64,000 bases of DNA from Labrys sp. KNU-23 (GCF_008330945.1 NZ_CP043489.1:4103501-4167500); one strand, 5' to 3'. Positions 8,287-16,746 are shown, numbered from the stretch's first letter. The notes: generated by a model from the sequence alone, not told the origin. Program-made: numbers and translations.

Positions 8287-9065
8287 GCTGCCAGCACCGA
8301 AGAAACCAGGAGTTGGGTGTAGGCCTCGTGCGGGTCGTCGAGGACCTGGTCGGTCAAGCCCGTCTCGATCACCCGGCCCTGCCGCATCACCATGATGCGA
8401 TGCGATAACAGCCGTGCGACAGCGAGGTCGTGCGTGACGATGATGACCGCGATGCCGAGATCGGCGACGAGGCCGCGCAGGAGGTCGAGCAGGCGCGCCT
8501 GCACCGAAACGTCGAGGCCGGAGGTCGGCTCGTCCATGAAGACGAGGCGGGGGCGGGTGACGAGGTTGCGGGCGATCTGCAGGCGCTGGCGCATGCCGCC
8601 GGAGAAGCTGGCTGGCGTGTCATCGATGCGGTCGGCCTCGATCTCCACCCGGCCGAGCCAGTCCAGTGCCGATTCGCGAATGCGCCCATAATGCCGGGCG
8701 CCGACGGCCATCAGGCGCTCGCCGACATTGGCGCCGGCCGAGACGCCCATGCGCAGCCCGTCGCGTGCATCCTGGCGCACGAAACCCCAGTCGGTGCGCA
8801 AGAGGAAGCGGCGGTCGGCCTCGCTTAGTGAGAAGAGGTCGCGAGCGGCACCATCGCGCATGCGATAGTGCACAGAACCGGCGGTCGGCTCGACTTCACT
8901 GGACAGGAGGCCGAGCAGGGTCGATTTGCCCGAACCGGATTCGCCGACGACGGCGAGAACCTCGCCCTCATAGAGGTCGAAGGAGACGTCGGCACAACCC
9001 AGGCGCGTGCCGTAATGCTTGGTCAGCCCGCGTGCTTGGAGCAGTGGGGAATCGTTGAAGATCAT
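8283..9065 (-). CDS. phnK: Phosphonate C-P lyase system protein PhnK
   Basis: PhnK is the ABC-type subunit that binds the PhnJ face of the C-P lyase complex. The protein has 260 residues with Walker A GESGSGKSTLLG, a signature FSGGMRQR, Walker B RLVFMDEPTSGLD and the His loop VTHDLA. Its ATG overlaps by 4 bases the stop of the small acetyltransferase gene, which separates it from phnJ. Confidence 0.95.
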   Translation of the reverse strand: MIFNDSPLLQARGLTKHYGTRLGCADVSFDLYEGEVLAVVGESGSGKSTLLGLLSSEVEPTAGSVHYRMRDGAARDLFSLSEADRRFLLRTDWGFVRQDARDGLRMGVSAGANVGERLMAVGARHYGRIRESALDWLGRVEIEADRIDDTPASFSGGMRQRLQIARNLVTRPRLVFMDEPTSGLDVSVQARLLDLLRGLVADLGIAVIIVTHDLAVARLLSHRIMVMRQGRVIETGLTDQVLDDPHEAYTQLLVSSVLAA

Positions 9066-9532
9066 GCGACTTTCTCCGGCAAGGACAGGCGGAACGACAC
9101 GCCATGGCGCTCGAAGCCGAGTGAATCGTAGAAGGCATGGGCGCCGGTGTTGTGCAGGCTGGAGGCGAGAATGGCCTTGTAGCAGCCCTTCTCCTGCGCC
9201 AGACGGAAGGCGGCCTGCAGCATGAGACGGCCGATGCCTTCACCCTGCCGGCCGGACGCAACCACGACATTCTCGATCACGGCAAAGGGTGTGCCGCGCC
9301 GGGCGAGGTTGTCGATCGCCATCAGGCAGAAGCTGCCGACGACCGTGCCGTTCTGTTCGGCGACATAGAGTGCGTAGTCGGGATAGAGGCCGAGGCGCTC
9401 AAGCTTGTCCTCGGCTTCGGCGAGCGTCAGCACGTTGTCGCCGTTGAAATCGGGCTGTCCGTAGAGGGCGAGCACGGCCGGCAGGTCCGCCTTGCTGCCT
9501 ACGCGCACGGACAGGGCAGGGATGGCTCTCAT
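9062..9532 (-). CDS. GNAT family N-acetyltransferase inside the C-P lyase operon (possible PhnO-like role)
   Basis: The 156-residue protein shows the GNAT acetyl-CoA motif (VVVASGRQGEGIGRLML, about residues 90-106) and the C-terminal AHAFYDSLGFERHG segment. It sits between phnJ and phnK with 4-base overlaps on both sides, so it is clearly co-translated with C-P lyase. In Escherichia coli the operon carries PhnO, a GNAT enzyme that acetylates aminoalkylphosphonates before cleavage; a similar role is likely here but is inferred from context and fold only. The position between J and K differs from E. coli. Confidence 0.85.
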   Translation of the reverse strand: MRAIPALSVRVGSKADLPAVLALYGQPDFNGDNVLTLAEAEDKLERLGLYPDYALYVAEQNGTVVGSFCLMAIDNLARRGTPFAVIENVVVASGRQGEGIGRLMLQAAFRLAQEKGCYKAILASSLHNTGAHAFYDSLGFERHGVSFRLSLPEKVA

Positions 9533-10560
9533 GGCGTGGCCTCTCCAGGAAACCGGACGTCCTCGTCCGCTCCTCCTTTGTCGTCAAGCGCGTCGTTTCC
9601 AGGAGCGGATCGTCCGACACTCTCTGAGTATTGCAGGGATGACCGCGCTCCCAGGGGCGACGCGCCCAGCATCTCGCCTTTATGCCCCTCGGCTCGCCTG
9701 GTCTCGCAATGATCGGTGTCCGAGCAGACGAACATGCGGCCGCCGCGATCGTCGAGGACGACCTCGTCGAGATAGACGCCTTGCGCGGCGCAGAGGGCGC
9801 AGGGCTGACTGAAACGCTGCACGCTGAAAGGATGGTCCTCGAAGTCGAGGCTCTTCACCCGCGTATGCGGCGGCACGGCATAGATGCGCTTCTCGCGCCC
9901 GGCGCCGAAGAGTTGCAGCGCCTCGCAATCGTCGATCTTGGGATTGTCGAATTTCGGCGTCGGCGAGGGGTCCATGACATAGCGCCCGGCCACCTCCACC
10001 GGATAGGCATAGGTGGTAGCGATATGGCCGTGACGGGCAATGTCCTCGTAGAGCTTCACATGCATCAGGCCGTAATCGGCAAGGGCATGCAGCTTGCGGG
10101 TTTCGGTCTCGCGCGGCTCGAGGAAGCGCAGCGGCTCGGGGATCGGCACCTGATAGACCAGGATCTGGTCGGGCTTGAGGGGCGCTTCCGGCACGCGATG
10201 GCGTGTCTGGATAATGGTGGCGTCCTGCGTGGCGGTGGTGGTGGCGACACCGGCCGTCTTGGCGAAGAAACGGCGGATCGAGACGGCATTGGTGGTGTCG
10301 TCGGCGCCCTGGTCGATCACCTTCAGCACATCGTCGGGGCCGATCACCGCCGCCGTCACCTGCACGCCGCCGGTGCCCCAGCCATAGGGCATCGGCATCT
10401 CGCGCGAGGCGAAGGGCACCTGATAGCCGGGAATGGCGATGGCCTTGAGGATCGCCCGGCGGATCATGCGCTTGGTCTGTTCGTCCAGATAGGCGAAATT
10501 GTAGCCGGCCTCCGCAGGAAGGCAGTCGCTGTCGGTGAGCGGGATCTGGATCTTCGTCAT
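9529..10560 (-). CDS. phnJ: Alpha-D-ribose 1-methylphosphonate 5-phosphate C-P lyase PhnJ, with C-terminal extension
   Basis: PhnJ is the radical-SAM enzyme that breaks the carbon-phosphorus bond. Four cysteines in the spacing CX2CX21CX5C (residues 254, 257, 279, 285) match the PhnJ family exactly. The start MTKIQIPLTDSD overlaps phnI by 4 bases; a longer in-frame reading upstream only reads into phnI. The protein is 343 residues, against 281 in E. coli, because about 47 residues (297-343) follow the normal end. That tail is Gly/Ser/Asp-rich, without recognisable domain, and still ends in an ATGA overlap with the GNAT gene. Confidence 0.96.
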   Translation of the reverse strand: MTKIQIPLTDSDCLPAEAGYNFAYLDEQTKRMIRRAILKAIAIPGYQVPFASREMPMPYGWGTGGVQVTAAVIGPDDVLKVIDQGADDTTNAVSIRRFFAKTAGVATTTATQDATIIQTRHRVPEAPLKPDQILVYQVPIPEPLRFLEPRETETRKLHALADYGLMHVKLYEDIARHGHIATTYAYPVEVAGRYVMDPSPTPKFDNPKIDDCEALQLFGAGREKRIYAVPPHTRVKSLDFEDHPFSVQRFSQPCALCAAQGVYLDEVVLDDRGGRMFVCSDTDHCETRRAEGHKGEMLGASPLGARSSLQYSESVGRSAPGNDALDDKGGADEDVRFPGEATP

Positions 10561-11669
10561 GCTGCGTCCTCCTGCCGGGTTTCGGCCAGCGCCGCCGCAC
10601 GGCGTTCGGCATGCTCCGCCCGCAGGCGCCTGACCAAGTCGAGTTCGGCCTGAAAGTCGACGTAATGGGGCAGCTTCAGATGCTCGACGAAGCCGGTTGC
10701 CTGCACGTTGTCGCAATGGGACATCACGAATTCCTCGTCCTGGGCGGGCGCAGTCATCTCCTCGCCGAATTCGCGTGCCCGGAGCGAACGGTCGACCATC
10801 GCCATGGACATCGCCTTGCGCTCGGCCTGCCCGAAGACCAGGCCATAGCCGCGCGTGAATTGCGGCGGGGCCTCGGCGGAGCCGGCGAACTGGGTGACCA
10901 TCTGGCATTCGGTAACGGTGATCGAGCCCATCGGTACGGCAAAGCCGAGCTCCTCGGGCACGAACTCCACCTCCACTTCGCCGAGCCTGATTTCCCCGAC
11001 GAAGGGATGGGTACGGCCGAAGCCGCGCTGGCTGGAATAGGCGAGCGCGAGGAGAAAGCCCTCGTCGCCGCGGGCGAGCGCCTGCAGCCTGAGGTCGCGC
11101 TCGGCTGGAAACGACAGAGGTTCGCGCGTGAGGTCGCCGACCGGGCGTTCGGGATCGGGGGCGAGGTTGCGTTCGATCAGGTCTTCGCCGCCGAGCAGGT
11201 CGCTGACGCGTGGCGTCTTCTCCTCCGTGGCGGGTTTCTCCTGGGGTGGTTCGATTTCGGCACCGGCCGCCAGCATGAAGTCGAGCAGGCGGTGGGTGTA
11301 GTCGAATGTCGGGCCGAGCACCTGGCCGCCGGGCAGATCCTTGAAGGTCGCCGAGATACGGCGGCGGATGGCCATCTCGTCGGTGTCCACGGGCACCCCG
11401 ACGCCAAAACGCGGCAGAGTGGTGCGATAGGCGCGCACCAGGAAGATCGCCTCGACCAGGTCGCCGCGGGCCTGCTTGATCGCCAGCGCCGCGAGGTCGC
11501 GATCATAGAGCGAGCCTTCCGCCATCACGCGGTCGACGCCGAGCGTGAGTTGCTCGCGGATCTGGTCGGTGGCAAGATCGGGAACCGCCTGGTCGCCGCG
11601 CCTGACATGGGCAAGCAGGCGATGGGCATTGTCGATGGCTTCCTCGCCACCCTTGACGGCGACATACAT
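10557..11669 (-). CDS. phnI: Phosphonate C-P lyase core subunit PhnI
   Basis: PhnI is the core subunit with nucleosidase activity; with PhnG, H and L it makes ribose 1-methylphosphonate 5-triphosphate from ATP and phosphonate. The 370-residue protein begins MYVAVKGGEEAIDNAHRLL and contains the family segments RVMAEGSLYDRDLAALAIKQA and GYGLVFGQAERKAMSMAMVDR. It shares one base with phnH and four with phnJ. Confidence 0.96.
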   Translation of the reverse strand: MYVAVKGGEEAIDNAHRLLAHVRRGDQAVPDLATDQIREQLTLGVDRVMAEGSLYDRDLAALAIKQARGDLVEAIFLVRAYRTTLPRFGVGVPVDTDEMAIRRRISATFKDLPGGQVLGPTFDYTHRLLDFMLAAGAEIEPPQEKPATEEKTPRVSDLLGGEDLIERNLAPDPERPVGDLTREPLSFPAERDLRLQALARGDEGFLLALAYSSQRGFGRTHPFVGEIRLGEVEVEFVPEELGFAVPMGSITVTECQMVTQFAGSAEAPPQFTRGYGLVFGQAERKAMSMAMVDRSLRAREFGEEMTAPAQDEEFVMSHCDNVQATGFVEHLKLPHYVDFQAELDLVRRLRAEHAERRAAALAETRQEDAA

Positions 11670-12289
11670 CAGGCGACTCCAAGAATTTGGGACGAGCGCG
11701 GCAGGGCTGCGATCCTGCCCGGCGCCGTGAAGACGATATCGACGCCGCGCGGAAAGGCGGCATGGTTGGCGCCAAGCTGCCGGCGGAAGTTGTCGGGAAG
11801 CGGCGCGAGTGCCAGACCCGCATCGGTCTTGATGCCAGGCCCGGTGAAGACGAGATCATGGCCGGGTTCGAGCCGCTCGAGAGCGATCAGCAGCGTGGTC
11901 GAGCGGTCGGGATATTCATCATTGCCCTGGGCGAAACTGGCGAGATCGGGACAGGCGGCTGCGTCTGCGATGAGGGCAAAGGCCGCCTCTTGGGGGGCGT
12001 CCGTCAGGCGGGCGCCGGTATGGAAGGTGAGATAGGCCCGCACTTGCGGTGTCCGCAGCCTGGCATCGAGCCAGAGCGGGGCCTCGTGATCGGCCAGAGC
12101 GAGGGCAAGGGCCGCCAGCTCCGGCGTCAGCGGCGCTGGCGGCACGAGACCCGTTTCAAGGGGCCGGAGACGGGCCGGCCGGGCCAGCGCGTCCATGCAG
12201 GCTCGGAAGACGGCCTGGGATTCGATTGCCGCATCGGCAAAGCCGGGCGCCAGATCCCGTGCAAATTGGTCCTGTGCAAGGCCGATCAT
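11669..12289 (-). CDS. phnH: Phosphonate C-P lyase core subunit PhnH
   Basis: PhnH is a structural core subunit of C-P lyase related to PLP-transferase folds but without PLP. The protein has 206 residues with a family-typical segment VFRACMDALARPARLRPL near the N-terminus and GPGIK plus the LPDNFRRQLGANHAAFPRGVD segment near the C-terminus. It shares one base with both phnG and phnI, so translation is coupled. Confidence 0.95.
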   Translation of the reverse strand: MIGLAQDQFARDLAPGFADAAIESQAVFRACMDALARPARLRPLETGLVPPAPLTPELAALALALADHEAPLWLDARLRTPQVRAYLTFHTGARLTDAPQEAAFALIADAAACPDLASFAQGNDEYPDRSTTLLIALERLEPGHDLVFTGPGIKTDAGLALAPLPDNFRRQLGANHAAFPRGVDIVFTAPGRIAALPRSSQILGVA

Positions 12290-12780
12290 CAGTCCTCTCC
12301 CCGTACCATGGTGAAGAAATTGACCCGGGTCGCTGCGGTCTGCCGGGCTGAAACGCCGGCTTCCGCATTCAGCCGGGTGGCCACCGGCCGCAGTGCCCGT
12401 TCGACCGCCTCACGATGGGCCTCGTCCTGCCAGAGTGCGTCGAGCAGGGCGGCGGCGCTGGCCTTGGCGCTGTTACGGCCGAGATGATAGGCAAAGCCGA
12501 CAGGCCCGTTTTCGAGCCGGACGGTGGCGCGCGATGTGCTCGCCTCGCCCAGGTTGAAGGCGGCGCCGTCGCCGCCGACCCGGCCCTGCAGCATGACGAG
12601 GCCGGTTAAGGCGGGCCGCAGTGCCGCATGGGCCGGCAACGGGGCCAGGGTCGAGAGGGCTTGGTCGAGTTCGGCACCGGTCGCGTGGGCACAAAGACGC
12701 ATGACGGCCTGGCGTGCCTTCAGTCCGGCAGCGGGCTCGGCCGCCATCTGGCGATGACGATCTGGGGAGGACTCATTCAT
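12289..12780 (-). CDS. phnG: Phosphonate C-P lyase core subunit PhnG
   Basis: PhnG is a small core subunit of the PhnGHIJ complex and the first gene of this operon. I chose ATG 12780 (MNESSPDRH), giving 163 residues, close to the usual ~150. The frame stays open to 12921 but that extension would read through the divergent promoter and the PhnF-type palindrome. Family segments are RQAVMRLCAHATG and a C-terminal TRVNFFTMVRGED. A shorter ATG at 12747 is also possible. Confidence 0.93.
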   Translation of the reverse strand: MNESSPDRHRQMAAEPAAGLKARQAVMRLCAHATGAELDQALSTLAPLPAHAALRPALTGLVMLQGRVGGDGAAFNLGEASTSRATVRLENGPVGFAYHLGRNSAKASAAALLDALWQDEAHREAVERALRPVATRLNAEAGVSARQTAATRVNFFTMVRGED

Positions 12781-12827
12781 GTCGGAACCATTGCTCTGCC
12801 TTGGATCACAACAGGCTGGCGCAGCAT

Positions 12828-12849
12828 GTTGTCTAGTGATATAGACAAC
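12828..12849. promoter_or_regulatory. PhnF-type operator palindrome
   Basis: GTTGTCTA and TAGACAAC form perfect 8-bp arms around a 6-base spacer in the short divergent region between phnG and phnF. Known PhnF/HutC-type GntR sites contain a TCTA...TAGA core, so this is very likely the operator that lets PhnF control both itself and the C-P lyase operon. Confidence 0.75.
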
Positions 12850-12875
12850 TATATGAGGAACCCTGCAACGCTTCC

Positions 12876-13703
12876 ATGACAAAACCAGTCCCGACCCGAA
12901 ATTTTTCGCCGCAGGCCGCAACAGGCGATTTCGCCGCTGCGGAAGGCAGCCTTTCCCGCGGGGATGGCAACGCTGTGGATGGTGCCGTCTTTCGCGGCGA
13001 TGGTATCGCCGCCTGGCGCAAGATCGCGGATCTCGTCGAGGCCGAGATCATTGGCGGCATGCTGGCTCCCGGGACGCAATTGCCGACGGAGGCTGCGTTG
13101 GCCGCCCGCTTCGGCGTCAACCGGCACACGGTACGGCGGGCGCTTGGCGAACTGGCCGGCAAGGGCCTGGTGCGTACTGCGCAGGGCAGGGGGACCTTCG
13201 TCGAGCTTTCCCGGCTCGCCTATCCGATCGGTGAACGAACGCGTTTCAGCCAGAACATGGCGCAGGAAGGGCGCGAGCCCGGGGGCATCGTGCTGGAGGC
13301 CGTCGAAATCGAGGCCGATCCGCGTCTTGCCGGGCTGCTGGCCATAACGCCGGGCAGTCCGGTGCTGAAACTGCTGACCATGCGTTCGGCCGACGGTGTG
13401 CCGATCGCCTTCGGCAATTCCTTCCTGCCGTTGCCGCGCTTTGCCGGGTTTGCCGATGCCTATCGGCGCTTCGGGGCCGTGACGCCGGCCTTGGCGGCCT
13501 GCGGCGTCGATGATTACAAGCGGATATCGACCCGTGTCGGAGCGCGCTTTGCTTCACCCGACGAAGCAGCCAGGCTCGATATTGCGGCCGGCCGCCCCGT
13601 CCTGACGGTGGAAGGCGTCAATATCGACGCCGACGGCGTGCCGATCCAGGCGATCTCCAGCCTGTTCGCCGCGGACCGTACCGAGATCGTGGTGCAGAGC
13701 TGA
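12876..13703 (+). CDS. phnF: Phosphonate-metabolism GntR/HutC family regulator PhnF
   Basis: A winged-helix GntR domain (residues about 45-115, with AALAARFGVNRHTVRRAL as recognition helix region) is followed by a UTRA effector domain (segments FSQNMAQEGREPG, PVLKLLTMRSADGVPIAFGNSFLP, VGARFASPDEA, VEGVNIDADGVPIQ). It has 275 residues with an unusually long N-terminal stretch of ~45 residues before the DNA-binding domain. It diverges from phnG and shares with it one palindromic operator, the standard arrangement for PhnF repressors. Confidence 0.92.
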   Translation: MTKPVPTRNFSPQAATGDFAAAEGSLSRGDGNAVDGAVFRGDGIAAWRKIADLVEAEIIGGMLAPGTQLPTEAALAARFGVNRHTVRRALGELAGKGLVRTAQGRGTFVELSRLAYPIGERTRFSQNMAQEGREPGGIVLEAVEIEADPRLAGLLAITPGSPVLKLLTMRSADGVPIAFGNSFLPLPRFAGFADAYRRFGAVTPALAACGVDDYKRISTRVGARFASPDEAARLDIAAGRPVLTVEGVNIDADGVPIQAISSLFAADRTEIVVQS

Positions 13704-13739
13704 TGACCCGATAGGCTTTTCCAGAATGCGAATGACCGA

Positions 13740-14135
13740 TCAAATCGCCTCGTGGCACACCGCTTCGACCCGATTTCCGGCAGGGTCGATCAGAAAAGCT
13801 GCATAATAATGGTCGTGATAGTGCGTTCGTAATCCCGGAGCACCGTTCGCGCGGCCCCCGGACGCAAGGCCGGCGGCATAGAACGCATCGACTTGGGCGC
13901 GAGATGCGGCTTTGAAGCACCAATGCCGCTTGTTCTCTTCGATGTTCGATGCGTCGAGGTAGATAGCCAGGAATGTCGATTGCGTGTCGTTTGATCGACA
14001 GCGCTCGCCATAGCCGATGGCCTCGCTCCGGTCATAGACTTTGGGCGCCCCGAGGGCGCTCATGATTGCATCATAAAACGCCCGTGCCTGCTGAAGATCG
14101 GGAACGCCGATCGAGACATGGTCGAGAAGAAACAT
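13740..14135 (-). CDS. VOC (glyoxalase/bleomycin-resistance fold) family protein
   Basis: The 131-residue protein starts MFLLDHVSIGVPDLQQARAFYDAIM and ends DHYYAAFLIDPAGNRVEAVCH, the typical beginning and end of a single VOC domain; candidate metal ligands are His6 in the first motif and Glu near the C-terminus. Members range from glyoxalases to dioxygenases and antibiotic-binding proteins, and the substrate is not indicated. It converges with phnF and is not part of the phn operon. Confidence 0.85.
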   Translation of the reverse strand: MFLLDHVSIGVPDLQQARAFYDAIMSALGAPKVYDRSEAIGYGERCRSNDTQSTFLAIYLDASNIEENKRHWCFKAASRAQVDAFYAAGLASGGRANGAPGLRTHYHDHYYAAFLIDPAGNRVEAVCHEAI

Positions 14136-14379
14136 GATTTATACCTCGAATCAGCGAGTTACGGCGAGATGCCGGCTCAAGCCCAGGAGGATAAGGCCTA
14201 TTATCCAAAAGTAAGGCGGTGTCCATGCGAATCCAGCGATGGGCCCGATGCTTGCCATGGCTGGTGCGCCAAGACCTCGTGAACGCCGCCGTTCAAACGG
14301 GTATTTCGATCAAATGTAGGCATTGGTGGCAGCGGGGCCAAGCATGACGGGGCTACCCTTCGTTCGCTTCCCGGCGTGC
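14136..14379. other. Intergenic, no feature recognised
   Basis: The 244 bases between the VOC gene start and the aminomutase-like gene end hold no convincing ORF, hairpin or repeat; presumably the VOC promoter lies here. Confidence 0.5.
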
Positions 14380-15417
14380 CTAGCTGCGATAATTGTGCCT
14401 GTTTCCACGCGGATCCGTCACGACAGGGCCGTTCTCGCCATCATCGAGATAACAAGGTCCGATCGGCACCTTGCCGTGCCCGCCGGGGATGTCGAGTACA
14501 TAGGTGGGCTGGCCGAGGCCGGTGAGACTGCCACGCAATTGCCGCATCACGGCCTGGCCCTCGGCGATGGTGGTGCGGAAATGGCCGGTTCCTTTGGCGA
14601 GGTCGCCATGGTGCAGGTAATAGGGCTTGATGCGCAGGCCGAGCAGGGCCCGGAAGAGGGCCGAGAGCGCCTCGGCCGTGGCGTTGACGCCCTTGAGCAA
14701 TACGGTCTGGCTGACCATGGCGATGCCGGCCTTCACCAGCCGCGTACAGGCCTCCCGGGCGGCGGGGGTGAGTTCGTGCACATGGTTGGCGTGCAGGGCG
14801 ACGAATACACCCTTCGGACTGTCGAGGCTTTCGATGAGGTCGTCCGTGATCCGTTCGGGTGCCACCACCGGCACGCGGGTATGAAATCGGATCACGCCGA
14901 CGTGGTCGATGGTCGAGAGCGCCTTCACGATCCGGCCGATGCGTCGCGGCGACAACGCGAAGGGATCGCCGCCGGTGACGATGACCTCGAAAATCGCGGG
15001 GTTGTTGGCGACGTAAGCCAGGGCGGCGTCGAGTTCGCTGCCGGTGAGCGTATCGCCCTCAGGCCCCACCATTTCGCGCCGGAAGCAGAAACGGCAATAG
15101 ACCGGACAGACATGCAGAGGCTTGAGCAGGACTCGGTCGGGATAGCGGTGAACGATGCCTTTCACGGGCGAGAAGGCGTCATCCCCGATCGGATCGGTGA
15201 GTTCGTCCGGGCTCGATATCAGTTCGCGGCCGGTCGGCACGAATTGGGCGGCAATGGGATCGTCCTGGGGGGAACCAGCGATGAGATCCGTCATCGCCGG
15301 AGTGATCGCCACCGAAAAACGCCGCGCCACCTCTTCGATGTCAAGGCGCTCGGCCGAAGAAATGAGCCCGCGGGCTTCCAGATCGGAAGCGCTCCGAAGG
15401 CTGGAATGCTTGTTCAT
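14380..15417 (-). CDS. Lysine 2,3-aminomutase-like radical SAM protein (KamA/EpmB family)
   Basis: The radical-SAM cluster motif CX3CX2C is seen as CPVYCRFCF (Cys 104, 108, 111). The following FRREMVGPEGD, TGGDPF, and the VRFHTRVPVV segment are typical of lysine 2,3-aminomutases and of EpmB, which makes (R)-beta-lysine for modification of elongation factor P. The length, 345 residues, is nearer EpmB than the ~415 of classical KamA. No efp or epmA is in the window, so the choice between lysine catabolism and EF-P modification stays open. PLP-lysine is probably in the C-terminal DIPGGHGKVP segment. Confidence 0.88.
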   Translation of the reverse strand: MNKHSSLRSASDLEARGLISSAERLDIEEVARRFSVAITPAMTDLIAGSPQDDPIAAQFVPTGRELISSPDELTDPIGDDAFSPVKGIVHRYPDRVLLKPLHVCPVYCRFCFRREMVGPEGDTLTGSELDAALAYVANNPAIFEVIVTGGDPFALSPRRIGRIVKALSTIDHVGVIRFHTRVPVVAPERITDDLIESLDSPKGVFVALHANHVHELTPAAREACTRLVKAGIAMVSQTVLLKGVNATAEALSALFRALLGLRIKPYYLHHGDLAKGTGHFRTTIAEGQAVMRQLRGSLTGLGQPTYVLDIPGGHGKVPIGPCYLDDGENGPVVTDPRGNRHNYRS

Positions 15418-15500
15418 TTCGATGCTCTTGCCATGATGCCGGCTGGATCGCCACGGCGAGGCAGCCCTTTAGCAGGCAATGGCTGGATATGCCAACCCGG

Positions 15501-15538
15501 GAGCAAACACGCGTTTCCGCTAAAAGGCGTTTTGCTCT
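15501..15538 (+). repeat. Partial dispersed repeat (second hairpin only)
   Basis: GAGCAAACACGCGTTT and the partner GGCGTTTTGCTC match the second half of the ~100-bp repeats seen at 2440, 28902 and 47268. The first half is missing. Confidence 0.6.
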
Positions 15539-15637
15539 GCAGCCTCGAACCCGATTTCGGAAGCGGATCCGAGGCCGCCGGTCATTGTTGTCGCATCTTT
15601 TTTGCTGAAACCGGCATCCGTTTTTCGGCGCGATGCT

Positions 15638-15862
15638 CTAGCGATAGCGATCGATCAAGTCTCGGGCGCAGGCGGCGGGCTGGGGCGGATCGTTCTTCTC
15701 ATGACCGTCGATCACGCCGATATCGCGCAACAAGCGATCGGAGAGACCGCGCAACCCCTTCTTCGGCACCGTCCGCGGGTTTGTCGACCGTGACTTGTTC
15801 CCTTCCGCAGCGCTCTCCCGCAAACAAGGCTGCTCAATGTAGCCAATCTGCGCCATGGTCAT
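15638..15862 (-). CDS. Small DUF1127-like protein
   Basis: The 74-residue protein contains RGLSDRLLRDIGVIDG, which matches the DUF1127 (YjiS-like) core. The family comprises small, basic proteins of alphaproteobacteria, some linked to RNA turnover and phosphate or carbon metabolism. The start MTMAQIGYIEQP is the only ATG; the TAG stop lies in a GCTCTAG sequence that resembles the end of the dispersed repeats. Assigned on one short motif, so moderate confidence. Confidence 0.55.
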   Translation of the reverse strand: MTMAQIGYIEQPCLRESAAEGNKSRSTNPRTVPKKGLRGLSDRLLRDIGVIDGHEKNDPPQPAACARDLIDRYR

Positions 15863-16062
15863 GGTTCGACCGCCAGATCGGCAAGGTCCTCGGTGTTGTC
15901 GGCCCCATGGGCCGACGTCGCCGATCCCTCATGCGGCGCGGGCTTGTAGGCGGCGATGTCATGGTAGGCGAGGCAGGCGATCATCGTGGTGTCCCGTGGT
16001 TGAAAATGACTGGGACAGGCTAGGCGATTGAGCAGCGCCGATGCTTCGGCTATGGTCGTAGT

Positions 16063-16743
16063 ATGAAAGACGGACCCATGATCGCCTCGGTCGCAGCCCT
16101 GATTGGCGATCCGGCGCGTGCCAACATGCTCACGGCGCTGATGGACGGCCGGGCACTGACGGTAAGCGAACTGGCCGAGGCCGGGGGCATCAGTCTGCAG
16201 ACAGCGAGCGGCCATCTCGCCAAGCTCGATGCCGCCGGCCTGCTCTGCGCCGAAAAGCAGGGGCGGCACCGCTATTTCCGCCTGTCCGGCCATGACGTGG
16301 CCCAGGTCCTGGAAGCCCTGATGGGGCTGGCCCAGCGCACCGGCGCGATAAGAGTGCGGACCGGCCCGCGTGACGAAGCCATGCGAACGGCCAGGATCTG
16401 CTACGACCACTTGGCCGGGGCACGCGGTGTTGCCCTGCTGGACGGCTTCGTCTGCCAGGGCTTCATCAGCGGTGACGATGATCCCGTGGTGACGGCCACG
16501 GGCAGGGATTTCTTCGTCGGGCTGGGGCTCGACGTTCCGGCCATGGCCAGGAGCCGGCGTCCCCTCTGCCGACGCTGCCTCGACTGGAGCGAACGCCGCA
16601 GCCATCTCGGCGGAGCCCTGGGCGCGAGGCTGCTCGACTGGGTGATCGAGCGCGACTGGGCCCGGCGCAAACAGGGGCGTGTGATCGCCTTCACGCCCGC
16701 CGGCGCGAAGGCATTCGATACAACATTCGGCCTGGCGGGATAG
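16063..16743 (+). CDS. ArsR/winged-helix family transcriptional regulator
   Basis: An N-terminal winged helix (LIGDPARANMLTALMDGRALTVSELAEAGGISLQTASGHLAKL, about residues 13-56) is followed by a ~130-residue C-terminal domain with RPLCRRCLDWSERRSHLGGALGARLLDWVI, a segment shared by a distinct ArsR-like subgroup. Two cysteines in RRPLCRRC could sense metal or redox, but that is speculation. ATG 16063 is used; ATG 16078 (MIASVAAL) is an alternative. It converges with the phnE gene end and is transcribed alone. Confidence 0.85.
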   Translation: MKDGPMIASVAALIGDPARANMLTALMDGRALTVSELAEAGGISLQTASGHLAKLDAAGLLCAEKQGRHRYFRLSGHDVAQVLEALMGLAQRTGAIRVRTGPRDEAMRTARICYDHLAGARGVALLDGFVCQGFISGDDDPVVTATGRDFFVGLGLDVPAMARSRRPLCRRCLDWSERRSHLGGALGARLLDWVIERDWARRKQGRVIAFTPAGAKAFDTTFGLAG

Positions 16744-16746
16744 GCC

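Noticed and set aside
10611..12035. A 474-codon plus-strand frame over phnI and phnH
   Set aside because: Antisense shadow of two well-conserved C-P lyase genes; the translation shows no recognisable domain.
12781..12875. Pho-box before phnG
   Set aside because: No pair of CTGTCAT-like half sites with 11-base periodicity was found on either strand.
12781..12921. N-terminal extension of phnG through the divergent gap
   Set aside because: It would translate the PhnF-type operator and overlap the phnF start; family members begin near 12780.
14323..16023. A 566-codon plus-strand frame
   Set aside because: Antisense to the radical-SAM gene and the small DUF1127-like gene, with no family resemblance.
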